In this document: positions 1 to 6,718 of the stretch, one piece after another | Layout: each line of letters starts with the position of its first letter | Position numbering within the stretch: position 1 is the first letter of the stretch | Source: Planctomycetaceae bacterium | GTDB lineage: Bacteria; Planctomycetota; Planctomycetia; Planctomycetales; Planctomycetaceae | NCBI GenBank assembly: GCA_020426065.1 | Contig: JAGQQT010000162.1 | Coordinates: 1-8,140, forward strand | Length of the DNA: 8,140 nt | Reading direction: 5' to 3' | Made by a program: the position numbers and the translations under genes | Notes under the pieces: generated by a model | The model's database searches: none | What the model saw: only the letters and a program-made list of their open reading frames with translations | What the model was told of the DNA's origin: nothing

Positions 1-39
1 CCGTTGGTTGGGCCGGATGACAACACATGAGGTTCATTC

Positions 40-3000
40 ATGAGAAGTCACTTCCCCAAAATGATCCATTCCTCTTTACTTGCTAATCTGTTCACTGGAA
101 TAGTTCCCAGGAAAAGGTGGCAAAGGCGTATCAGTCACCGATCCCTCTTTCTGGCCGAACGCTGTGAAGAACGACTCCTGCTCACAACAACTCCAATTTT
201 TATCAATGAGTTTCATTACGATGATGTGGGGGTTGATTCGAATGAAGGTTTTGAAGTCGCTGGTCCTGCGGGAACAAATCTGAGTGGGTTTCAGATTGTG
301 CTTTATGACGGAGAAAAAGGGCTCATCTACGACACGATCAGTCTTTCAGGCATCATTGGTGATAAGAAGGATGGCATTGGTACGCTCAGTTTTAGTGCCC
401 CTTCGAATGTGGAAGAAGGAGCACCGGACGGGTTTGCCCTGATCGACAACAATTCCAACGTGCTGCAGTTCCTCAGTTACGAGGGAACTTTCACCGCTCT
501 GGAAGGTCCTGCCAATAACATGATCTCCGTCGATGTAGGTGTCATGGAATCCGATTCCACTCCCGAGAACTCCTCGTTGCAACTTCAGGGAACAGGAACT
601 TGTTACGAAGACTTCACCTGGAACGTGATTCAGGGCAGCAATACGTTTGGGGATTTCAACGTGAATCAGAATATTTACGTCATTCCGCAGACGATTTATG
701 TGACTACAGAAGTTGATGAGAGAGATGGCACCAGCGATCCGTCTTTTGGTAACGGGACTTCGTTGCGGGAAGCGGTGATCGATGCGAACAAAAATCCTGA
801 TGTCACAACCATCCGGTTTCATTCGTCACTCAATGGAACACCGATCGTTCTGGTGATTACAGGGAGTTCTGAAAATTCCTCCGCGATCGGTGATCTCGAT
901 ATCAATACACAGATCAACATCATCGGCAATGGGATCGCCAATACGATTCTCGATGGGGGATCGGATGTCGACAATTTTCTGATGCAGCCCGGTCTTGCCG
1001 AAGGGATCATTCACGTTACGAATACCGGCGAACTCGATATTTCCGGTGTGAAAATGACGGGAGGCTATCGGCCACTGGGAGGTGGTGGCGGAGCAATTTA
1101 TAACGAAAACATACTGACGGTTTCTGATTCGCTGATTGAACGAAATCTTTACACCGGTATTTACTCAGACTTTGGAACAACCACGATTATCAATACTCGT
1201 TTCACAGGAAATCGGGGGAATTTCGGCGGAGGCCTGAAAGCTGAAGGAGGCAGCCTGGTTGTCAGAAACTCCCTGTTTGATGACAACTTCATTAACGGAT
1301 GGGGTGGTGGTGTTTTTCTGGATGGAGTCAATTCAGCATTCATCATCAACAGCACCATTTCCGGCAACAGGTCTGAAAACGATGGAGGAGGGATCCATTC
1401 CCGGCAAGGACTCCTCAAAATTGTGAACTCGACGATCACGGGTAATCGCAGTGGGATCAATGACACCGCCAACCTGTATGTGGGTGGAGGAATCTATTCT
1501 GCAGGATTTGTTGAGTTGAAAAATACGATTGTCGCCGGGAACTATCATGGCAACCCACTCCATCTCGATCCTGATGAAGTGGCAGGGAGTCAGCAACTGG
1601 CTGCCACGTCCGCGAATAACCTGATTGGAGATGCCACGTTTTCCGGTGGACTGGTTGATGGTGTGAACGTCAATATCGTGGGAGCACTCACGCACGATGT
1701 GCTTGACCCTGTTTTGCGGGATAATGGTGGCCCGACATTAACGCACGCCCTGGTTCCGAATTCTCCAGCCTGGAATCGGGGGCGAGATCTCTTTGCGCTC
1801 GATGAAAACAGTAATCCTTTGACGACCGACCAACGCGGTACTGGTTTTGCCCGCATTCAGGATGGTCGTGTCGATATTGGAGCGTACGAAGGCTTCCGCA
1901 CACCACACAGTTCAATTGTCGGTTTTGTGAACGGCAACTGGTGGCTGACACGTTCGGAGGGATTCGATGATGTCTACGATACTGCAATTGCTGCAAATGG
2001 TCCGGCCAGTACGTTTCAACAGGTGTTGACCGGTGATTTCAACGGCGATGGCATCGATGATCTGGCTGTCTGGCTCTTCAATGGTGAGTGGCGGGTTGGA
2101 GTGGGAGATGCGAACGGGAACTTCACTTTCAGTACATGGACTACCTGGACGCATCCTGAAATCAAGGAAGTGCATGTCGGTGACTTCAATGACGATGGGC
2201 TGGATGACATCATTGGACTGTTCCGAAATGGAAACCGGGGGCGCTGGTGGGTAGGCCAATCAGATGGAACCCAGTTCCTGAATCGGCATTGGGGAGATTA
2301 CGGCAATTACAACGGGATTAATGATGTCGTTGTTGGCAATTTTGATGGGGTCAAGGGGGACGATCTGGCCATCATCGCCAATTCGGGTGTGGTCTGGATG
2401 TACAAGACATCCAACTCCAGCTTTCAGTTTCTCAACTCGCATACCTGGAACATCTCCAATGGTTTCGATTTCGCGCAGGCGGGCGATTTCAATGGCGATG
2501 GGCGGGATGACCTTGTGGCCTCATTTGGAAACACGTCTGCCCGAAGCATTTTTGTGGCCAAGTCGCAAGGACCTTCGACTGGTTTTGCCAGCTTAAAGTT
2601 CGCCGACCTCACCGCAACCCAATCCTTCGATAACCTGGTCGTGGGAGATTTTAACGGTGATGGCAAAGACGACGTCGCCGCTCGACTCAACACCACACGC
2701 TGGTGGGTGGGCCTGGCGGGCGTGAATGTGTTCAACTTCAGTCTCTGGACAACCTGGTCGTTTGCCACAAATGGCGTGAGCGATATCCATGTCGGGAGCA
2801 CAAATCGCGATGCATTCAGCGAAATCCTGGGGCGTGCGAGCACGGGAGACTGGTACTCAGCCGAATCCAATGGCACCGCCTTTACCAATCGTGTCATCGA
2901 CGCCTGGTCTGCTTCTGCCAGCTGGCAGTACGTGCAGAGTCGGAGTGATTTGGGATTGGGGCCAGTCTTATCGGAAGATGCCGAATCCTTCGAACCGATC

Positions 3001-3186
3001 ATCAAACAGATCAATCCCAACCTGGCAGGACGCTGGAGTGCCCCAGCTGAAGAACAGGAGACGGCAATTTTTCCAGAACCGGCACCTCTGCCAGCTCTCT
3101 CTACCATAACTCAAAACGAGACAGATGACGAAGCATACGATTCCTTCGGTGAATCCGAACTGTTCAAGCTGTTGTATGCCGTATAG
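40..3186 (+). CDS. Giant exported mosaic protein: lamin-tail-like domain, CSLREA beta-helix, FG-GAP/VCBS propeller
   Basis: A 1048-residue protein, probably exported or surface-bound, with no visible catalytic site. The start at 40 is supported by GAGG at 29-32, 7 nt upstream. Residues 24-48 hold an Arg/Lys-rich stretch followed by A-E-R-C-E-E-R-L-L-L, resembling the N-terminal motif of planctomycete giant secreted proteins; there is no classical signal peptide. Residues about 52-211 (I-N-E-F start) resemble a lamin-tail domain. Residues about 216-260 match the CSLREA motif (G-T-S-L-R-E-A, 239-245) that opens parallel beta-helix proteins. Gly-rich rungs follow at 347-351, 396-398, 422-424, 449-451 and 482-484. 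Residues about 493-617 look like a choice-of-anchor-Q segment, from N-T-I-V-A-G to D-I-G-A-Y-E. Residues about 625-940 are FG-GAP/VCBS repeats with D-F-N-G-D-G calcium loops. The tail (about 950-1048) is acidic and Pro-rich and ends in L-F-K-L-L-Y-A-V. The domain calls are by eye; adhesion or glycan binding is inference. Confidence 0.94.
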   Translation: MRSHFPKMIHSSLLANLFTGIVPRKRWQRRISHRSLFLAERCEERLLLTTTPIFINEFHYDDVGVDSNEGFEVAGPAGTNLSGFQIVLYDGEKGLIYDTISLSGIIGDKKDGIGTLSFSAPSNVEEGAPDGFALIDNNSNVLQFLSYEGTFTALEGPANNMISVDVGVMESDSTPENSSLQLQGTGTCYEDFTWNVIQGSNTFGDFNVNQNIYVIPQTIYVTTEVDERDGTSDPSFGNGTSLREAVIDANKNPDVTTIRFHSSLNGTPIVLVITGSSENSSAIGDLDINTQINIIGNGIANTILDGGSDVDNFLMQPGLAEGIIHVTNTGELDISGVKMTGGYRPLGGGGGAIYNENILTVSDSLIERNLYTGIYSDFGTTTIINTRFTGNRGNFGGGLKAEGGSLVVRNSLFDDNFINGWGGGVFLDGVNSAFIINSTISGNRSENDGGGIHSRQGLLKIVNSTITGNRSGINDTANLYVGGGIYSAGFVELKNTIVAGNYHGNPLHLDPDEVAGSQQLAATSANNLIGDATFSGGLVDGVNVNIVGALTHDVLDPVLRDNGGPTLTHALVPNSPAWNRGRDLFALDENSNPLTTDQRGTGFARIQDGRVDIGAYEGFRTPHSSIVGFVNGNWWLTRSEGFDDVYDTAIAANGPASTFQQVLTGDFNGDGIDDLAVWLFNGEWRVGVGDANGNFTFSTWTTWTHPEIKEVHVGDFNDDGLDDIIGLFRNGNRGRWWVGQSDGTQFLNRHWGDYGNYNGINDVVVGNFDGVKGDDLAIIANSGVVWMYKTSNSSFQFLNSHTWNISNGFDFAQAGDFNGDGRDDLVASFGNTSARSIFVAKSQGPSTGFASLKFADLTATQSFDNLVVGDFNGDGKDDVAARLNTTRWWVGLAGVNVFNFSLWTTWSFATNGVSDIHVGSTNRDAFSEILGRASTGDWYSAESNGTAFTNRVIDAWSASASWQYVQSRSDLGLGPVLSEDAESFEPIIKQINPNLAGRWSAPAEEQETAIFPEPAPLPALSTITQNETDDEAYDSFGESELFKLLYAV
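1915..2910 (+). repeat. FG-GAP/VCBS repeat block, probable seven-bladed beta-propeller
   Basis: This lies inside the large exported protein and is a protein-level tandem repeat of about 50 residues. Calcium-loop motifs of the form D-x-N-x-D-G begin at residues 666, 715, 767 (degenerate), 816, 870 and 920 (degenerate), so the spacings are 49, 52, 49, 54 and 50. Between them a second recurring strand with a Trp- or aromatic-centred core occurs seven times: N-W-W-L, E-W-R-V, R-W-W-V, V-V-W-M, S-I-F-V, R-W-W-V and D-W-Y-S. Seven such strands with six loops between them fit a closed seven-bladed integrin-alpha-like propeller. DNA identity between the units is limited to short stretches coding for the loop, so these are old repeats rather than a recent tandem duplication. 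Confidence 0.85.
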
Positions 3187-3218
3187 ATGACGTTGGTAGA
3201 TATTCGCTGCAATGTGCT

Positions 3219-3893
3219 TTAAGTTGGTTTCAATCTACCGACTTCATCTCGGTACCAGGGGCGTCCATCCCTTGGTTCATATTTCGATTCATTGAGGAGT
3301 CGTTTTCCGATTTTCATGGCGTATTGCCATTCCCTTTTGTCAATTTCTCTTTTCCTTTGTTCAATACGACCAGAGTCTTCGGATAGAAACTCGCAAATGA
3401 TGGGTATGAAATTGGCAAATGTTCCAGTTGCTTTGGGGCCTTCTTCCAGGTCTGCAGCAGTTTGGCGTGCTCCATTGCATTCGAAACAATAGCTGTTGGC
3501 AGATAGCAATCGCTGGCCAGCTTCCAGTTGGAACCTTTTGACAAACACCTTCGGAAATGACAATAAAAGTGCCGTGTCCAGTTCATCTGTATAAGCAGAA
3601 ACGATCAACGGATGAATTGAGACAACAACTGCCGCTCGGCTGTCTCCATGAAAGAGCAGGTTTGCGAGCCATTCAGTGTTCATCTTGAGAGTTTGTTTTG
3701 TAACAAATAGTTTTGCGATAAGACTGTAACTTCTTGAGTGCATTTTCAGGTTCAATTTTTCGCTCAATCCGCACATCGCAGGGTGCGAAGCACCTCCAGA
3801 GCGACTTCCTTTGGGGAGCGACTTCAATTTCTCGTAATACCAGGGGAGAAGAGCCTCTGTACTCAGGTCTGTTCCGGGATATTCCATATGCAT
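3219..3893 (-). CDS. Hypothetical protein downstream of rnpB
   Basis: I do not recognise this 224-residue protein. It reads as a real gene: it is the longest frame here, its composition is protein-like, and it fills the space between rnpB and the convergent large gene, whose end is 32 bp from its stop. It has no signal peptide and no clear transmembrane segment. A hydrophobic stretch lies at about residues 87-100, a lone C-x-x-C at C136-C139 (Y-C-F-E-C-N), and a highly charged, probably helical segment at about 174-205. The C-terminus is basic. With one C-x-x-C a zinc ribbon is not demonstrated. A second Met (codon 3, at 3887) is a possible alternative start, being better spaced from the weak AGAG at 3894-3897. 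G+C is about 42% in four 60-base lines I counted, against 50-57% in single lines of neighbouring genes, hinting at separate origin or relaxed selection. Its start is only 34 bp from the rnpB 3' end, so it may depend on read-through. Confidence 0.72.
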   Translation of the reverse strand: MHMEYPGTDLSTEALLPWYYEKLKSLPKGSRSGGASHPAMCGLSEKLNLKMHSRSYSLIAKLFVTKQTLKMNTEWLANLLFHGDSRAAVVVSIHPLIVSAYTDELDTALLLSFPKVFVKRFQLEAGQRLLSANSYCFECNGARQTAADLEEGPKATGTFANFIPIICEFLSEDSGRIEQRKREIDKREWQYAMKIGKRLLNESKYEPRDGRPWYRDEVGRLKPT

Positions 3894-3927
3894 CTCTGCG
3901 ATGAATTGTCTGTGAAAGCAAAAAAAT

Positions 3928-4298
<371 letters not shown>

Positions 4299-4304
4299 AA
4301 AGCC

Positions 4305-4310
4305 ATTGTA
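4305..4310 (-). promoter_or_regulatory. rnpB: -10 element of the rnpB promoter
   Basis: On the minus strand TACAAT lies 6 nt upstream of the inferred RNase P RNA 5' end at 4298, the spacing expected for a sigma-70-type -10 box. It matches the consensus TATAAT at five of six positions. The -35 region at 17-bp spacing (4328-4333, AGGTCA) is poor, so recognition may rely on the -10 box or on other contacts. The agreement between this box and the independently derived P1 end supports both. Confidence 0.55.
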
Positions 4311-4399
4311 CTCCATTCATTTCTGATTGACCTGTCTGCCTGCAGGATGGTTCCCCAGATTCAGGAAAACTCTGCTCAAACCCCTGGCGCCGCTCCCTG

Positions 4400-4428
4400 T
4401 TGCCAGTCTCTCCTCTGCCCCGTATAGT
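4400..4428 (+). promoter_or_regulatory. Sigma-70-type promoter for the thioredoxin-like gene
   Basis: TTGCCA (4400-4405) and TATAGT (4423-4428) are separated by exactly 17 bp, each matching the consensus at five of six positions. The predicted transcript would start near 4435, giving a leader of about 33 nt before the ATG at 4468, with GAGGGG (4457-4462) as ribosome binding site. It diverges from the rnpB promoter and could serve the following hydrolase gene as well. Confidence 0.58.
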
Positions 4429-4456
4429 GGATTTCTGAGTTGATTCCCGAAATCCA
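4428..4456. repeat. Perfect 8-bp inverted repeat over the predicted transcription start
   Basis: TGGATTTC (4428-4435) and GAAATCCA (4449-4456) are perfect inverted copies separated by 13 bp. Their starts are 21 bp apart, about two helical turns. The left arm begins at the last base of the -10 box and covers the predicted +1. Because most of the left arm would not be transcribed, a DNA operator for a dimeric regulator is more natural than an RNA hairpin. The right arm ends directly against the GAGGGG ribosome binding site. A chance 8-bp palindrome cannot be excluded. Confidence 0.35.
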
Positions 4457-4467
4457 GAGGGGCCGCC

Positions 4468-5571
4468 ATGAAACAATTTCTGTACATCCCGATTGCACTG
4501 CTGGGACTGGGCCTGGCTTCGTTTTCCGTTCAGGCTGATCCGGTGCGAAACCTGAATGACCTGCGTGCTCAAATGACCCAGCAGGGGAAACCCGCGCTCG
4601 TCATTGTGGGGGCCGAATGGTGCGTGTATTGCCGGGAACTGGCTCAGGAGATGGCGACTGTACCCGAACTGCAGCCACTGCAGCGTCAGTTTGCGATCCT
4701 GAAAATTGATGTCGACTCTCCGGTCTGGGAGCTGGCAAAAAAAGAACTGGATTTCGGCATCACCGGTGTTCCCGCACTCTATGTGTTTCGAGCGGACGGC
4801 AAAAACCTGTATGCAAACGGTGGAAAACCAGCTGACATGCAGGCTTTCCTCAAAAATCAGCTCGACAAAGCAGGAACCATTCTAACGACTGAACAGGCCC
4901 GCGATCTGAGTCGGGATCTGTCCAAAATTCAGGGACTGTTGAGAAAAAATGATCTGATGGGCGCTCTCGCGATTGCTCAAGCTCACAAGATCGAAAAAAG
5001 CTACGCTCAACCAGCTCTGGCCATGCAGGAAGTCCAGACTCAGCTCAATGAACTGGCAGTCACACGAGTAACTGAACTCGGGACAAAACTTCAGGAGAAT
5101 CCAACAGACCCTGCACTTGTCATCGAACTGATTCAGTTCCGGGATGCCAGCACGGAGTCGCGGGATCTGCTGGCAAAAATCAATCCGGTGATTGAGACCT
5201 ATGTCGCGCTGGAACCGCAGCAGGTTCTGTTTTCCCAGGCGGAACAACTGTTGAAAGCGGATCAGTTACGAGTGGAACGGAAACGTTCCGAAGCAATGGA
5301 CATCTACAAGGAGCTGATTGAAAGGCATCCGGATTCTGCCATTGCCGCTCTGGCAAAAGAGCGGATGGGAATCCGGGAGTCGGCATCTGCCACAGAACCG
5401 ATACCTGCCAAAGTCTCAAAGGGAGATGAGAAAAAAGCGGCCGCCTACCTCCGTCTGGCTCAGCAACTGCTCGAACTTCAGTCCCCCAAAGCCAGCGAAT
5501 ATCTGCAAAAGACAATTGATGCTGCTCCCGAAAGTGAAGCAGCAGACGAAGCCCGAAAGTTGCTCAAGTAA
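4468..5571 (+). CDS. Exported thioredoxin-like protein with TPR-like C-terminal region
   Basis: A 367-residue protein, probably periplasmic. The signal peptide is residues 1-23 with V-Q-A before the predicted cut. The thioredoxin fold spans about 26-135: the redox pair is C52-V-Y-C55 in E-W-C-V-Y-C-R, and the conserved cis-proline is P102 in G-V-P-A. The W-C-x-Y-C type with the following E-L resembles the thioredoxin_7 and DsbD C-terminal groups rather than classical W-C-G-P-C thioredoxin. Residues about 140-255 are helical and unassigned. Residues about 257-300 (with Y-K-E-L-I-E-R-H-P-D) and 322-367 look like TPR units, suggesting partner binding. The start is fixed by GAGGGG 5 nt upstream and by the signal peptide. 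The alpha/beta-hydrolase gene follows after 33 bp, probably in the same transcript. Disulfide reduction or exchange in envelope proteins is the likely role; the substrate is unknown. Confidence 0.93.
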   Translation: MKQFLYIPIALLGLGLASFSVQADPVRNLNDLRAQMTQQGKPALVIVGAEWCVYCRELAQEMATVPELQPLQRQFAILKIDVDSPVWELAKKELDFGITGVPALYVFRADGKNLYANGGKPADMQAFLKNQLDKAGTILTTEQARDLSRDLSKIQGLLRKNDLMGALAIAQAHKIEKSYAQPALAMQEVQTQLNELAVTRVTELGTKLQENPTDPALVIELIQFRDASTESRDLLAKINPVIETYVALEPQQVLFSQAEQLLKADQLRVERKRSEAMDIYKELIERHPDSAIAALAKERMGIRESASATEPIPAKVSKGDEKKAAAYLRLAQQLLELQSPKASEYLQKTIDAAPESEAADEARKLLK

Positions 5572-5604
5572 ATCCCCAACACCAATCCCCTCAGGATTTT
5601 CAAG

Positions 5605-6558
5605 ATGTTCCGCGTCTCGGTCATTGTGTTCAGTCTGATCTGTCTTCCCGCTGCCTCGGCACAAAACGGAAAACAGGGTAAGCGAGAGCCTTCGCGGCCC
5701 CCTGCGATTGTCTGGTCCAATCCTCAGCCGGAATCGGTGAAGGAACTGCCACCGGGGTTTTCTCATCAGACATTCCGCAGTCAACTGGCAGGTCAGGAGA
5801 TTGGCTACTGCGTTTATCTGCCCGAAGAGTATGCAGCCAACCCCGACAAGAAGTATCCGGTCATTTACAACCTGCATGGCAACGGGGGGAACGAGTGGAC
5901 CGGCCTGCAGAGCGCGGAAGTGCTGCATGAAGGGATTCAGTCCGGTCGCTGGCCTGCGGTCATCATGGTCATGCCCAATGGTGGACACAGCACATTTTAC
6001 ATGGACTCAGCCGACGGGAAGCTTCCGATTGAATCCATCTTTCTCAAGGAATTCATTCCGTATATCGATGCAACCTTCCGCACGATTGCTTCCCGCGAAG
6101 GTCGCTGCATCGAAGGATTTTCGATGGGAGGGCGAGGTTCCACCCGACTGGCGATCAAACATCCGGAACTGTTCTGCTCGCTCTTCTGTCAGGCAGGGAA
6201 TGTCCCGAATCTGATCGAGGGGCTTGAGCAGGGAGACACCACGCAATTTCCCATTTCCTACATGGGAACAGATCGGAAAGTGTATGAAGAGAATGATGTC
6301 TATTTCCTCATCCAGAAAAACCGGTCTCGCCTGAAGGGCAAACTGCGGATCCAGATTGCCTGCGGAACGAAGGATGGCGGGCATCTCCCTACCATCCGGA
6401 ATTTTCATCAGGCCTTACTCGAAGCGGGACTCGATCACACCTATCTTGAGATTGAAGGGCTGGGACATAATCGGACCCAAATGATCAACCTGTACCGGCT
6501 GATCTGGTTTGATTACCACATCGAATCCCTGCGACTCAATGGCTCGCTCCCCAGGTAA
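5605..6558 (+). CDS. Secreted alpha/beta-hydrolase, esterase D / PF00756 type
   Basis: A 317-residue predicted carboxylic ester hydrolase. The signal peptide is residues 1-19, with A-S-A before the cut. The fold is recognisable from the H-G motif at H91-G92 (N-L-H-G-N-G-G, oxyanion-hole region) and the nucleophile elbow G-F-S-M-G-G with S173. D257 in C-G-T-K-D-G-G and H288 in G-L-G-H-N complete a plausible Ser-Asp-His triad with normal spacing. This family includes feruloyl and acetylxylan esterases, enterochelin esterase-like proteins and S-formylglutathione hydrolase; a secreted member beside a sulfatase suggests polysaccharide de-esterification, which is inference. The start at 5605 has AGGA at 5593-5596, 8 nt upstream, and gives a proper signal peptide. 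The short gap to the thioredoxin-like gene suggests co-transcription. No terminator-like hairpin is obvious after the stop. Confidence 0.93.
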   Translation: MFRVSVIVFSLICLPAASAQNGKQGKREPSRPPAIVWSNPQPESVKELPPGFSHQTFRSQLAGQEIGYCVYLPEEYAANPDKKYPVIYNLHGNGGNEWTGLQSAEVLHEGIQSGRWPAVIMVMPNGGHSTFYMDSADGKLPIESIFLKEFIPYIDATFRTIASREGRCIEGFSMGGRGSTRLAIKHPELFCSLFCQAGNVPNLIEGLEQGDTTQFPISYMGTDRKVYEENDVYFLIQKNRSRLKGKLRIQIACGTKDGGHLPTIRNFHQALLEAGLDHTYLEIEGLGHNRTQMINLYRLIWFDYHIESLRLNGSLPR

Positions 6559-6595
6559 GCAGCTTCAATCAATGAATGTTCCTATTTTCTCGGAA

Positions 6596-6624
6596 TTGAC
6601 AAGTTTGCAGTACGACAAATCAAT
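6596..6624 (+). promoter_or_regulatory. Weak candidate promoter before the sulfatase gene
   Basis: A perfect -35 hexamer TTGACA (6596-6601) is followed after 17 bp by ATCAAT (6619-6624), which matches the -10 consensus at only three of six positions. It lies in the 160-bp gap between the hydrolase and the sulfatase, about 95 bp before the ATG, so the sulfatase may have its own transcript. The poor -10 keeps confidence low. Confidence 0.3.
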
Positions 6625-6667
6625 GCTCGTTTGCTGAAATAAGGTGCTCTTCCCTGTTCGGAAGATA

Positions 6668-6706
6668 TTCGTTGATCTCGTCTCTCTGGGTCAGTTCGTG
6701 ATCTCG
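6668..6706 (+). repeat. Near-identical direct repeat in the sulfatase leader
   Basis: TTCGTTGATCTCG (6668-6680) recurs as TTCGTGATCTCG (6695-6706), differing by one inserted T, with identical 8-bp cores TGATCTCG 26 bp apart. The second copy abuts the AAGGA ribosome binding site at 6708-6712. It may be a regulator site or a leader element, or chance. Confidence 0.3.
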
Positions 6707-6718
6707 GAAGGAAAACAG

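Noticed and set aside
2035..2665. Recurring GATTTCAA(C/T)GGCGATGG-like DNA as a CRISPR or mobile repeat
   Set aside because: The copies are irregularly spaced for an array, vary at third codon positions, and encode the calcium loop of FG-GAP repeats.
2424..3107. A 227-codon minus-strand frame under the large gene
   Set aside because: The plus strand here encodes clear FG-GAP repeats; the repeated S-P-L-K-S-P in the antisense translation is simply the complement of the D-F-N-G-D-G codons.
3195..3239. Inverted repeat GGTAGAT / ATCTACC between the convergent gene ends, as a terminator
   Set aside because: It has only 7 bp, a 31-nt loop, no U-run on either strand, and overlaps the end of the minus-strand gene.
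6644..6718. GTG start extending the sulfatase by 25 residues
   Set aside because: It has no Shine-Dalgarno sequence and would place a non-signal segment before a clean signal peptide. The ATG at 6719 has AAGGA at ideal spacing.
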